64,000 bases of DNA from Paenibacillus chondroitinus NBRC 15376 (GTDB lineage: Bacteria; Bacillota; Bacilli; Paenibacillales; NBRC-103111), in the NCBI RefSeq assembly GCF_004000765.1, contig NZ_BILW01000001.1, positions 372,001-436,000 of the forward strand. The letters run 5' to 3'. Each line of letters opens with the position of its first letter. Positions within the stretch are counted from its first letter, which is position 1. A program made the position numbers and the translations under genes. The notes below the pieces were generated by a model. The model was given only the letters and a program-made list of their open reading frames with translations, searched no databases and was not told where the DNA came from. Below, piece after piece: positions 29,130-38,930 of the stretch.

Positions 29130-30257
29130 AGGGTTTACATTATGAATAGCATAACTTGTATGAATCAGGTTGGTCAGAACAACATAAAGCGAGCTCCGCC
29201 ACGGCTGGCATTATCTCTGGGGAGACCTACACCATTATTGCCAAACATAGCGGCTTAACCGTAGGCGTATCAGGGGCAAACAATACCCTGGAAGGCTCTT
29301 CAGTTATTCAAGGATCGGATGCCAGCTTGGACGAAGCGAAATGGGAAATCACGAATTTGGACGGCCTCATTATCCCCACTGCCTGCAGGAGGGCCATATA
29401 CGCTTACAATTGGAGGAGGAGGCTATAAGAAGACGATTGAAGGCGTATATGTGGGTGATGTATTCGTGCTTGCCGGACAGTCCAACATGGAGTGGAACTA
29501 TTCCTTTTCGACCTGGTCTGCGCCATACGTCCCTCCCCTTCCCACAAACCCCATGATTAAACACTTCTCGCTAGCTAAAATCGATGCCAACAAAGCTAGT
29601 TTCAATGTTCCGTATAATACTCATGTTGCCCCGATAACCTAATATCAAGTAGCCGGAGTGTTGTGGTATCAAGGGGAGAGTGACTCTGTCCCAGGAGCAG
29701 AAGCCATGTATACGGAAGCCTTCCTAACGTTAATCAATGATTGGCGGAAACAATGGGGCCAAGCCGACCTGCCCTTCTTCTATGCGCAGTTGGCACGTTT
29801 CAAACGAGGGGATTTCATGGCTGTGCGTGAAGCTCAACGTCTTGCGTTAAAAAATGTAACGAACAAAACTAAGCTTGGCATGGTTGTTACATTGGACACT
29901 GACCTAGGTTTTTCTAACGACCTTCATCCGCCAAACAAAGATATAGTCGGCAAGCGGATGTCTTTGATGGCAAAGAATATGATTCTGGGTCAGTCCTCGG
30001 TCGTGTTCACAGGTCCGTTATTCAAGAGCGCAACCATAAACGGCAATAAAATCAATGTTGAATTTGAAGCAAACTCCATCGGCGGCGGCCTCATGATCAA
30101 GGACGTATACGGACAAACGAGCGGCGGGACCCTGAAAGAATTCGAGATTGCGGGTTCGAATGGGATCTTTACATCGGCCACAGCGGTGATCAATCCTTCA
30201 AACAACACCGTCGAGGTAGCAGCAGCTTCAGCCAGCCCTTTTACAGCAAAGCATTAA
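29130..30257 (+). pseudogene. decayed sialate O-acetylesterase with ricin-like domain
   Basis: Remnant of a secreted SGNH-type (SASA) esterase. A ricin-like fragment (GETYTIIAKHSGLTVGV to AKWEITNLDG, 29210-29370) is in one frame. The esterase continues in another frame with the catalytic-Ser block VFVLAGQSNMEW (about 29463-29498). An in-frame TAA at 29640-29642 then precedes GVLWYQGESDS and, later, the DLHPPNK block with the catalytic Asp/His. The roughly 100 residues usually found between GQSNMEW and VLWYQGES are missing, and no signal peptide remains. One frameshift, one stop and an internal deletion make function very unlikely. The 3' piece (29658-30257) could in principle be translated, but it lacks the catalytic Ser. 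Confidence 0.85.
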
Positions 30258-30358
30258 CGACCGAAAGCCTAACCGCTTGTCAAGTCGAGCTTTTGAAGTG
30301 AATAACATTTGATATGCTGTTCACTGATGACGCTAGAAACATAAAAGGAGGAGATGTT

Positions 30359-33300
30359 ATGAAAAAAGTAGGTTTGATAAGCATGCTTGTTAGTTCTCTC
30401 CTTGTAACAAGTCTGATTTCAGTAGGACCATCGAATCAAGCCCATGCAAATGTAGGAAGTACACCGCTGCCTGTTCAGAAAACAGGCAATTGGGATGATT
30501 TGAAAATCAATTGGACAACGCCAGCCAGCGGGACAGATTTTAATGGAGCACCCGTCGGGAATGGTTACTTCGGCGCTAAAGTTTCAGGAGGTGTAGCTAC
30601 CGAAATTCTTCAACTTAACGATAAAACGTTTCATTCCGGCGAACCTTTCAATAATACGAATCCAAGTCGTAAAACAGCTCTGGATGCTACAAGAAGTTTG
30701 CTTGCTGGGGCTGATACAGCTACGACAGTAACGTATCGCGAAGAGAAATTGAAATTAGCTGATACGGCAGCAAAAGGGATGTGGGGATCGGTGCAAATGT
30801 CCAACTTTCTACCGATTGGCAACATCATCCTGGATGTCCCGAATACAGCAGGATATACAGACTATGATCGAGAGCTTCATCTGGATAAGGCGATGGTAAC
30901 AACAAAGTATAAAGTGGGAAACACGACGTATACGCGTGAAGTATTTGCCAGCCACCCGGATCGCGTTATGGTGATACGAATGACCAATGACGCAGGCCTG
31001 CCGATGAGTATGACGGCCAAGATGGCGCTGCCGTTGCAAATGAACACGCACGGAACGGTATCTTCATCAGGCAATGAGATCCAGATGACAGGAACAGCCC
31101 CTTACAACGAGAACGCAAACGCGTGGGCAAACGGGAGAGGCATGACGTTCGACGCTCGTCTTCGCGCCAGAACGACGGGAGGAACGGTTACCGCATCTGG
31201 GGGTAATTTGAACATTTCAGGCGCTGCGGTCATCGAACTTCTGTATGCCGACGCAACAAGTTACAAAGACCCATTCACCAATCCGAATCCAAGCCAAGGC
31301 GGCGCTAATCCTACGCCAATCGTAACTAGTATTATGAATACGGCTTTTGCCAAAACCTACAATCAGCTCCTGAATGCCCATCAGACCGATTATCGGAGTT
31401 TGTTTCGCAGGTTATGGACGGAAGTAAACGGCAATTCAGGCGCTTCCAGACCTTACACGCTTACCTACCAGTACGCCCGTTATGTTATGATTGCTGCTTC
31501 TAGGGCCAATACATTCGATCGTCCTCTTAATCAGCAGGGCATGTGGAATTACATGTGGAATCCTCACTCATGGGGGGCGCATTTTTTTAATGAAAACGTA
31601 GAAAAAACGTATGCGTTAATTGAGACAGGGAATCTTTCTGAAAATGGCGATCCGCTCTGGAAGTATATGAAAAACTTAGCTGTAAACGGGGAGAAAAACG
31701 CGAAAGCCGATTTCGGCTTTGACGGGTGGTTTGTACCCCACTCCTCCGATGTTTGGGCAAAATCAGAGCTTAGTGCAGGTGACAATGAATGGGCGATTTG
31801 GCCTACGGGCGGCATGTGGCTCCTGTTTAATATGTATGATCACTATCGGTTCACACAGGACAAATCGTTTCTGCGCGACACGGCGTTCCCCCTTATGATA
31901 GGTTCTGCAGAATTTGCACTGGATTTACTTGTTCCAAACAAGGATGGCTATCTGGTTACATCGCCTTCTACTTCTCCCGAAGCGAAATATGTACTGTCGG
32001 ATGGAACAAAGATTGCCGTCAGTCAAGGTTCGACGATCGATATGACGGTAATTCGAGAGTTGTTTGAAAATGTCCTCGAAGCGGGGAGTATATTGGAAGC
32101 AGATTCTCCTGCGGATGTTGATTTGCTGGATCGTGTTAGAACAGCCTTGCCGAAATTGCTGCCATATCAAATTGGAAATAGCGGTGAAATCAAGGAATGG
32201 AACAATGACTACGCTAACTCTCAACCTAGCCACCGCCATGCCTCTCATTTAATTGGCGTCGGTTTCCTTGATCAGATTACGAAGCGTAGCACGCCAGATT
32301 TATTTAATGCCGCTAAAGTTTCATTGACCATGCGCGGATCGGGCGGATACCATCCGGATAGCGCGTACATGTGGGCACGTCTTAATGATGGGGATAAAGC
32401 TGTCCCCCTTGCAGACGTTTATCCGACAGGTGTATGGGTGAACGAATGGCAAGTAAGAGCCGCCTATTATCCAGAATTGTTTGTGCAAAGTCATACCGGA
32501 GAAATTGAACTGCTCCCTTCGCTGCCTTCAGCCTGGACCAGTGGCGAAATAACGGGTGTGAAAGCGAGAGGCGGGTATGAACTCAGCATCAAATGGGCAA
32601 ACGGTCAACTTGTATCCGCTCAAATCGATTCCCCGAACGGCACGGTTCCTGTAGTCCGGTATGGCAATCAGTACTTGAATCCGTTTACGGATTCGCGGAT
32701 TACATTCGTGCGCGGAAACAGTCAATCTGCATTCAACCAAATTGAAGCGGAAAACTATGATAGACAATCAGGCGTACAGCTTGAGAGCGCCTCAGATAAA
32801 GGTACGGGTTATGATCTCACATCGATTGATAATAACGACTATACCGTCTATAACAATGTAGATTTTGGAAGCGGTGCCGCTTCATTCTCCGCCAGGGTGG
32901 CGAGCAACGGACCCGGAGGGACCATTGAGTTCCGCTTAGGGAGTGTGGCGGGTACACTGGCCGGCACTTGTACGGTTCCGTCTACCGGAGGATGGCAAAT
33001 TTGGCAAACGGTTAGTTGCGGAGTAACGGGCGCCACGGGCGTGCAGACCGTATACCTTGTGTATAAGGGAGCTAGCGGTCCTCTCTTTCATCTGAACTGG
33101 TTCCAATTCAGCCAATCGGCTATGGTTGGAGGCGTGTATAAACTTATTCATGCAGGGAGCGGAAACCTTGCAATGGACGTGAAAGGAAATGCAACGGCGA
33201 ATGGGACAGCAGTCATTGTGTCACCAGATAACGGTGCCGCTGGCGAGCAATGGAATATCAGCGACAATGGCGATGGCACGTTCAGGCTGCTCGGCAGTCC

Positions 33301-33550
33301 AAGCGGAAAAGCGTTGAATGTATTCGGAGGCTTAACAGCTGACAACTCGAAGACCGTTATATGGCCCTATTCCGGCACAAGGAACGAAAGGTGGCAATTC
33401 ACAGCGAATACGGATGGTACTTATACGTTAATTGGCGTTCAAAGCAGCAAACCATTGGATGTGTTTCTAAGCGGCACGGAATATACGGTGGTTATTAAGA
33501 CGGCGAACAGTGCGGCGAGTCAGAAGTGGAGACTTGTCAAATTGCAGTAA
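30359..33550 (+). CDS. divergent GH95 family glycosidase with CBM6-like and ricin-like domains
   Basis: Secreted protein of 1063 residues. It has a signal peptide (about 1-30, ending AHA), a GH95 catalytic region (about 35-790), a CBM6-like module (about 793-920) and a ricin-like beta-trefoil (about 922-1063). It is paralogous to the protein at 12295 over the catalytic part, with many identical blocks such as YKDPF, NPSQGG and SPSTSPE. The acid segment GEIKEWNND (Glu613) is present, but the FQIDGNFG block that carries the conserved Asp in classical GH95 is replaced by VNEWQVRAAYYPELFVQSH. Activity may therefore differ. AAGGAGGAG precedes the ATG; an in-frame ATG 45 bases earlier lacks a ribosome binding site. 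Confidence 0.87.
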   Translation: MKKVGLISMLVSSLLVTSLISVGPSNQAHANVGSTPLPVQKTGNWDDLKINWTTPASGTDFNGAPVGNGYFGAKVSGGVATEILQLNDKTFHSGEPFNNTNPSRKTALDATRSLLAGADTATTVTYREEKLKLADTAAKGMWGSVQMSNFLPIGNIILDVPNTAGYTDYDRELHLDKAMVTTKYKVGNTTYTREVFASHPDRVMVIRMTNDAGLPMSMTAKMALPLQMNTHGTVSSSGNEIQMTGTAPYNENANAWANGRGMTFDARLRARTTGGTVTASGGNLNISGAAVIELLYADATSYKDPFTNPNPSQGGANPTPIVTSIMNTAFAKTYNQLLNAHQTDYRSLFRRLWTEVNGNSGASRPYTLTYQYARYVMIAASRANTFDRPLNQQGMWNYMWNPHSWGAHFFNENVEKTYALIETGNLSENGDPLWKYMKNLAVNGEKNAKADFGFDGWFVPHSSDVWAKSELSAGDNEWAIWPTGGMWLLFNMYDHYRFTQDKSFLRDTAFPLMIGSAEFALDLLVPNKDGYLVTSPSTSPEAKYVLSDGTKIAVSQGSTIDMTVIRELFENVLEAGSILEADSPADVDLLDRVRTALPKLLPYQIGNSGEIKEWNNDYANSQPSHRHASHLIGVGFLDQITKRSTPDLFNAAKVSLTMRGSGGYHPDSAYMWARLNDGDKAVPLADVYPTGVWVNEWQVRAAYYPELFVQSHTGEIELLPSLPSAWTSGEITGVKARGGYELSIKWANGQLVSAQIDSPNGTVPVVRYGNQYLNPFTDSRITFVRGNSQSAFNQIEAENYDRQSGVQLESASDKGTGYDLTSIDNNDYTVYNNVDFGSGAASFSARVASNGPGGTIEFRLGSVAGTLAGTCTVPSTGGWQIWQTVSCGVTGATGVQTVYLVYKGASGPLFHLNWFQFSQSAMVGGVYKLIHAGSGNLAMDVKGNATANGTAVIVSPDNGAAGEQWNISDNGDGTFRLLGSPSGKALNVFGGLTADNSKTVIWPYSGTRNERWQFTANTDGTYTLIGVQSSKPLDVFLSGTEYTVVIKTANSAASQKWRLVKLQ

Positions 33551-33566
33551 TGATATTGGCTTGTTT

Positions 33567-33595
33567 AAAAGGGTGCCCGTCAGGGCACCCTTTTT
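33567..33595 (+). terminator. rho-independent terminator
   Basis: The stem AAAAGGGTGCCC / GGGCACCCTTTT with a five-base loop runs into T residues, directly after the GH95 gene. Confidence 0.92.
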
Positions 33596-33634
33596 CAAAA
33601 ATGCTTATTTTTGAAGAATTTGTTGATAGTTTTA

Positions 33635-33697
33635 TAGAAATCACCTTGTTTTGATGTTTACGTGAATAAACAGATGGAATATGTTGGGGGAAGGAGA
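33635..33697 (+). promoter_or_regulatory. family C promoter, copy 2 (upstream of GH2)
   Basis: Near copy of 29059-29121: TAGAAATC, TTTACG, 17 bases and TATGTT (33680-33685). It lies about 100 bases upstream of the family A promoter that serves the same GH2 gene, so that gene may answer to two regulators. Confidence 0.55.
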
Positions 33698-33759
33698 CGC
33701 AACGGTTTATGAGAGCTTCCGTTATCGTCGACGATACGTTGAAATTCAATTATTCGGCA

Positions 33760-33827
33760 AGAACAAAGAATTACACTGTTTTAACAACGTTTATCCCATT
33801 TATCTCGGCTTGCAAATTGATTATACT
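33760..33827 (+). promoter_or_regulatory. family A promoter, copy 4 (GH2 beta-galactosidase)
   Basis: Box 1 is weaker here (AGAACAAAGAATTACAC) but still starts 30 bases before TTTATCCCAT (33790-33799). Exactly 22 bases follow, then TATACT (33822-33827). The start codon is 74 bases downstream of the -10 box. Confidence 0.65.
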
Positions 33828-33901
33828 GAGCATTATTGATCTGACCTGAGCTAATGATAATGGACTATGGTTCTTAATTACGTAGGCACAAGAGGAAAGG
33901 A

Positions 33902-36673
33902 ATGAATAATTTGCGTCAACGACTCAGCATGGATAAGGACTGGTTGTTTCATCTAGGTGAAGTTGATGTTCCTGTTAACAAATCGCATAACAGTATTTAT
34001 GGCAGGGCTAAAGCGGGAGGCGCCATTGGACCCGCCGGCATGGAGTGGAATGATGCGAATTGGGAAACCGTGCAACTTCCGCATGATTGGTCGTATCAGC
34101 AGCCATTCGACCGGGAAAATGGTGTGCCCAATTTCGGCTTTAAACCGCGTGGCATCGGCTGGTATCGAAAGAAATTCAGATTGCCTGCAGAGGATCTGGG
34201 AAAGCAATTGATGTTGGAGTTCGACGGCATCGCAACCGAAGCTTCGATCTATTTGAACGGAAGCTTGTTGGAAAGGAACTATAGCGCGTATACCAGTTTT
34301 ACAGTAGATATCTCGGATCGGGCCTACTACGGTGATCGTCCCAACGTGCTGGCCATCCGCGTAGATGCTACAGAAGCCGAAGGATGGTGGTACGAGGGAG
34401 CCGGTATTTATCGTCATGTCTGGTTAACGACAAAAATGCCGCTGCACATTGCAGAACGCGGGGTCTGGGTCAGACCGGAGAAAATAAATGATACGCACTG
34501 GCAGACACATATTGAAACTGTCGTTGGCAATGAATTGGAATACGATGTGAATTACACGTTAACGACGTATATTCAAAATGCCAAAAATGATGTGGTTAAG
34601 AAAGCCAGAACGGAGTCTAAATGTGCCGCAGGCAGCAAAATTACAGTCGTTCAGCAGTTAATCGTGACCAATCCTGACATATGGGATATTAATACGCCTC
34701 ATCTTTATCAAGTACATTCCGTTCTAACGATAGAAGGACAACTTTATGACACTCAGGTGACTTCTTATGGCTACAGAACGATTCGCATTTGTCCCGACCA
34801 AGGGTTTTTTCTGAATGAAAAACCATTGAAATTAAAAGGAACATGCAACCATCAAGATCATGCCGGTGTTGGCGTAGCGCTGCCTGATGGACTGCAGGAA
34901 TACCGAATTCGGCGACTCAAGGACATGGGCAGCAATGCGTATCGTGCGGCGCATCACAATCCGACACCGGAACTATTGGACATTTGCGACCGGCTGGGCA
35001 TGCTTGTAATGGATGAAAATCGCAATTTCGAAACTTCCGGAGAAGGCCTGCGCCAACTTGAAAATATGGTCACCCGCGACCGCAATCATCCTTGTGTGGT
35101 GTTCTACAGTCTGTTCAATGAAGAACCGCATCAAGGAACGCCAATTGGCCGCCGTATGGTTAAACGAATGATGCGGACGGTCAAGCGTTTGGATCCGACT
35201 CGCCCTGTTCTTGGAGCTCTGAACGGCGGGGTGATGGAGGACGAAGGAACGGCAGACATTATGGAGATCACAGGGTTCAACTATATGCATGCGGGCTATG
35301 ATAAATTTAGAGCGAAGCATCCCGCGCAGCCGATCATCGGTTCTGAGACCGTAAGCGCGTTCTCAACACGCGGCAACTATGCAAACGATTCGATCAAGCA
35401 AGTATTTGACAGCTACGATCAAGAGAAGGCACCGTGGGGAGCTACGGTGCGAGAAGCCTGGCAAGCGGTAGCTACTCGTGATTTTGTGATGGGGACTTTC
35501 GTGTGGACGGGCTTTGATTACCGTGGGGAGCCGACACCCTATGAATGGCCCAGCATTAACACACACTTTGGTATTATGGATACCTGCGGCTTCCCCAAAG
35601 ATGCGTACTATTTATATCAAGCGTATTGGCTCGATGAACCGATTCTTCACATGTTGCCGCATTGGAATTGGCAAGGACGAGATGGGCAGCCAATTAAGGT
35701 AATGACGCATACTAACTGCGAAGAAGTGAGCTTATATGTGAATGGCCAATTTATCAGTAGAGAGCATGTTGACCTATACAAGCAATTGGAGTGGGAGGTT
35801 CCTTATGAGCCGGGAATTGTACGTATGGAAGGCTACAACAACGGTCAACTTGTGAAGGTGACGGAAATTGCAACGACGGGTGAAACCGTTGCACTCCGCT
35901 TGGAATTGCAGAAACCCTATCTCCATGGTGACGGGAAGGATGCCATTGCCGTTAATGTGTACGCGATCGATGCACAGCAGCGCTTTGTTCCGACAGATAC
36001 CCGGTTTGTAGCGTTCACGCTTAGTGGTTCTGGTAAAATACTAGGCGTTGGCAACGGAGATCCGAATTGTCACGAGGCCGATGCCGCTCAGTCAAGAAGT
36101 TTATTTGCCGGCTGCTGCCAGCTCATTGTGCAAAGCCTCCATGGTACTGAACCCATTGTGCTACGAGCGGAAGCAGAAGGCTTGGCGCCGATGACGTGGG
36201 TCATCCAAGTGAAGGAAGCATCCGAGCCCCCTCACATCGCTTCTGTCAGGGAAACCTATGTGAATGACTGGTATGTAACGCAGGAGCCATACAGCGAAAG
36301 GCCTGATCCTCTTATGATCATGGATTCGACGGATATGAACACTTGGGAGAAAGTAGATGTCAGTTATGGCGCCTTGAATATGCTGAAAGGGATCGCTGGG
36401 TACGTTGTGTTTCGGAGCCAGCTGCGCTTGTCGGATCAAGCTAAGTCTAGTAGCAACACCCTTCGGTTTAATGCAATTCAAGGTGATGTTGAAGTCTATG
36501 CGGATATGGAATTGCTATTGGTGGCATCGCTCGATGAGCCGGCTTCACTGGAAATTCCGTTGCGAGAGGTGAATTTAAAAGGAAAAAATGCAGTCACGTT
36601 ATCAGTGCTAGTTCACATGACGGAGCAGATGAGTAAGCCAGGTATTAGCAGTTCAGTCTGTTTATTGACTTAG
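33902..36673 (+). CDS. GH2 beta-galactosidase family enzyme
   Basis: Intracellular GH2 hydrolase of 923 residues without a signal peptide. It has an N-terminal sugar-binding jelly roll (WETVQLPHDWSYQQPF, ~50-65), an immunoglobulin-like domain, and a TIM barrel with the NHQDHAGVGVALPDGLQEYR segment, acid/base Glu407 (FYSLFNEEP) and nucleophile Glu482 (IIGSETVSAF). C-terminal beta domains continue to the end. The barrel resembles bacterial beta-galactosidases more than beta-glucuronidases. Acting in the cytoplasm, it would cleave imported galactosides, for example Gal-GalNAc disaccharide from the GH101 enzyme; that link is inferred. GAGGAAAGGA precedes the ATG. Confidence 0.9.
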   Translation: MNNLRQRLSMDKDWLFHLGEVDVPVNKSHNSIYGRAKAGGAIGPAGMEWNDANWETVQLPHDWSYQQPFDRENGVPNFGFKPRGIGWYRKKFRLPAEDLGKQLMLEFDGIATEASIYLNGSLLERNYSAYTSFTVDISDRAYYGDRPNVLAIRVDATEAEGWWYEGAGIYRHVWLTTKMPLHIAERGVWVRPEKINDTHWQTHIETVVGNELEYDVNYTLTTYIQNAKNDVVKKARTESKCAAGSKITVVQQLIVTNPDIWDINTPHLYQVHSVLTIEGQLYDTQVTSYGYRTIRICPDQGFFLNEKPLKLKGTCNHQDHAGVGVALPDGLQEYRIRRLKDMGSNAYRAAHHNPTPELLDICDRLGMLVMDENRNFETSGEGLRQLENMVTRDRNHPCVVFYSLFNEEPHQGTPIGRRMVKRMMRTVKRLDPTRPVLGALNGGVMEDEGTADIMEITGFNYMHAGYDKFRAKHPAQPIIGSETVSAFSTRGNYANDSIKQVFDSYDQEKAPWGATVREAWQAVATRDFVMGTFVWTGFDYRGEPTPYEWPSINTHFGIMDTCGFPKDAYYLYQAYWLDEPILHMLPHWNWQGRDGQPIKVMTHTNCEEVSLYVNGQFISREHVDLYKQLEWEVPYEPGIVRMEGYNNGQLVKVTEIATTGETVALRLELQKPYLHGDGKDAIAVNVYAIDAQQRFVPTDTRFVAFTLSGSGKILGVGNGDPNCHEADAAQSRSLFAGCCQLIVQSLHGTEPIVLRAEAEGLAPMTWVIQVKEASEPPHIASVRETYVNDWYVTQEPYSERPDPLMIMDSTDMNTWEKVDVSYGALNMLKGIAGYVVFRSQLRLSDQAKSSSNTLRFNAIQGDVEVYADMELLLVASLDEPASLEIPLREVNLKGKNAVTLSVLVHMTEQMSKPGISSSVCLLT

Positions 36674-37038
36674 CAAGATTCTCCAAGTGTAATCTCTGTA
36701 TTCCCTGATTGAGCCCCCCTTCAATTATCCTGAAAACCCGGCTGCGCAACTTGGCTCCCCGCGAAGATCAGCTGCTATATTAAAAAAACGAAGAAGGCTG
36801 CCGATGATAGTAAATTGGCGGCCTTTTTATGTTAGGCTTATTTGTTGAATGAGAAGAAGGGGATGAACGACAATGAAGGTTTCTCGATCTTGCCTACGAA
36901 TTGAATTACGCACAATGTCATGTCGAGATATGAGATTTTTTGTCGAATCCAAAATGAGAAAAAGGACATTTCCTCAGAATAACCGAATGTAAGGTGAGAA
37001 AGACAGCAAAAGTATTTTGACATGACGGGGTGCCCAGG
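36674..37038. other. intergenic region with terminator, otherwise unremarkable
   Basis: After the terminator at 36795 about 200 bases remain before the kinase gene. No match to promoter families A, B or C was found here. A short 39-codon frame at 36873-36992 is not convincing. Confidence 0.4.
36795..36828 (+). terminator. rho-independent terminator
   Basis: AGGCTGCC / GGCGGCCT stem with loop GATGATAGTAAATT and a T run. It is nearly the same sequence as the terminator at 28950. Confidence 0.85.
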
Positions 37039-38817
37039 ATGAAGTTGTTTGCTAAACCGTGGACGTTTTCGGCGACGCTCCATGTTTTGTTAGTTGTGAT
37101 GGTGGTGTTCCCCATCGTGATCATTTCGACCATGATTCTGCAAGTTTATAAACGAGATCTGCTGCAGCAAACGACAGAACGTTCGCTGCAGACGCTGCAT
37201 GCGGTCACTTATTCTGCCCAACAAGAGATTAGCAAAATTGAGTATGTGACGGCGGCAGTCGGCGTCGATCGGGATATTTTATCGATTGCGACTGAGTTGC
37301 ATCAAGCGGATGAAAGCAATCGCTATACGTACATTAATGCGATGGAACGTGCGCTAAGTCGATATACGTATTCGATGTCAAGCCAACTTCTGGCGATTCA
37401 TTTTTTTTATAAAGACGGCGGCGTATATTCATTCCAGCAAAATCTGTCCACGGATGAGCAGGAGGTTCGCGCCATGGAGTGGTATCGGAGAACGTTGAAG
37501 CAAACGGATAACGTACAGTTTCTAGGCCTGCAGCGTATGAAGCTGTTTGGCCAGACCGAACCGGCAGGGTTATCGGCGGCCATTGCCCCGAGCGCTTTTC
37601 ATACGTTGAGCGACGTTGAAATGGTTTGTTTTACATTAAATGAAGAAGCGTTCGAAAAAATTTTTCTGCAGCAGCCCTATGATAAATCAGCGTTTGTTAT
37701 TGTGACCGGGGAAGGGCAAGTGATTGCATCAAGCAGCAACTGGGATGAAACGAGTGTCAGTCTGGCACGGCTTGAGCAAATAAAATCAGCTAGTGAAGGG
37801 CATTTTATCGATAAAGCCAGCGAGACGGAGATGCTTGTCACGTATGCGGCGGTTGGGCAAACAGGGTGGAAAGTCGTGCATGAAATTCCGTATAGCGAGT
37901 TGACTGCCAATTATAACCGAATTTATAAGATCGTACTGCTTGCTACCTTTGCTGTGATTGCGGTATTTTTGCTCATTTCATTCTATTTGGTGAAAGGCCT
38001 TACGAGACCCATTCATGTGCTGGTACGCAAGATGTCCCTGGTCATGGAAGGGGATCTGAATGCCAAAATCGGCACATCGGGCATCGCCGAGATGGCTACG
38101 CTTGGACGCACATTCAATCATATGCTGGACCAGATTAAGTTGTTGATTCGCCAGCGCGAAGAAGAGGAGCAAATGAAGCGGAAGGCGGAGTTCGCTGCCT
38201 TGCAATCGCAAATCAACCCGCATTTTCTCATTAATACGTTGAATGCCATTAAGCTGATGGCGCTCATCAGCAAGGTGGATAATATTCGGAACATGACCAA
38301 TGCCTTGATGCGGCTTGTTTCTTCTTCTTTTAACCGGGGAGGCATTCTTACGCGCTTTTCCGATGAAATCGAAAATTTAAAGCATTATTTATACATCATG
38401 GAAATCCGCTATGGCCATAAATTTGAAGTCGAATGGCAGATTGATCCGCAGGCGGAGTCAAAATATTTGCTCAAGCTGCTGCTGCAGCCGGTTCTGGAGA
38501 ACAGCATTGTACACGGGATGGCGGGCAAGGAATCGCAAGGTAAAATCGTCATTGCAGCTAATGTTCATGAAGGCAGCTTGTACATCGTCATTGTGGATAA
38601 CGGTGAGGGAATGACCGAGGAACAGCTAACGCAATTCCGAGCAAAAAGCAGCCCGCATACGTTCTCGGGAATGGGGTTTGCCAATGTGCACCACCGTATT
38701 CAGCTGCATCACGGGGAGGATTACGGCTTAACCCTGGCTGCGAATGAACCGGAGGGAACGAAGGTCACGATGAAAATTCCGCTTATTTTTAAAAATAAAG
38801 ATGAGGAGTCGCTGTAG
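37039..38817 (+). CDS. sensor histidine kinase, YesM type
   Basis: Membrane kinase of 592 residues. It has membrane helices at about 14-36 and 294-318 around an extracellular Cache-like sensor, a HAMP linker, His_kinase motif QINPHFLINTLNAIKL with His395, and an ATPase domain (NSIVHGM, then VDNGEGM). The ATG lies eight bases after GGGG; a GTG nine bases earlier is in frame. The matching response regulator is probably the one at 42137, separated from it by the importer genes it likely controls. Each of the other receivers nearby has its own partner or is an orphan. Confidence 0.92.
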   Translation: MKLFAKPWTFSATLHVLLVVMVVFPIVIISTMILQVYKRDLLQQTTERSLQTLHAVTYSAQQEISKIEYVTAAVGVDRDILSIATELHQADESNRYTYINAMERALSRYTYSMSSQLLAIHFFYKDGGVYSFQQNLSTDEQEVRAMEWYRRTLKQTDNVQFLGLQRMKLFGQTEPAGLSAAIAPSAFHTLSDVEMVCFTLNEEAFEKIFLQQPYDKSAFVIVTGEGQVIASSSNWDETSVSLARLEQIKSASEGHFIDKASETEMLVTYAAVGQTGWKVVHEIPYSELTANYNRIYKIVLLATFAVIAVFLLISFYLVKGLTRPIHVLVRKMSLVMEGDLNAKIGTSGIAEMATLGRTFNHMLDQIKLLIRQREEEEQMKRKAEFAALQSQINPHFLINTLNAIKLMALISKVDNIRNMTNALMRLVSSSFNRGGILTRFSDEIENLKHYLYIMEIRYGHKFEVEWQIDPQAESKYLLKLLLQPVLENSIVHGMAGKESQGKIVIAANVHEGSLYIVIVDNGEGMTEEQLTQFRAKSSPHTFSGMGFANVHHRIQLHHGEDYGLTLAANEPEGTKVTMKIPLIFKNKDEESL

Positions 38818-38848
38818 TTCAAAAAAGATCAACTCTATAGCCGAAAAG

Positions 38849-38881
38849 ATCATTTGGATGCGTTTACATAGCGGGTATGAT
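38849..38881 (+). promoter_or_regulatory. family B promoter, copy 2, with cre-like centre
   Basis: ATCATTT (38849-38855), 20 bases, TATGAT (38876-38881). The interval contains TGGATGCGTTTACA (38855-38868), 12 of 14 matches to the cre consensus, overlapping the spacer, so CcpA binding would block the promoter. The sequence before the box also resembles copy 3 (AAAAAAGATCAA versus AAAAAACATCAA). Confidence 0.65.
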
Positions 38882-38930
38882 AAGAGTAGAACAAATGATT
38901 ATAGAATCAATCATTGGAGGGGTAACGAAG

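Noticed and set aside
36873-36992. 39-codon frame with AAGGGG upstream, before the kinase at 37039
   Set aside because: Weak ribosome binding site, basic low-information product and no similarity to known leader peptides; it could be chance.
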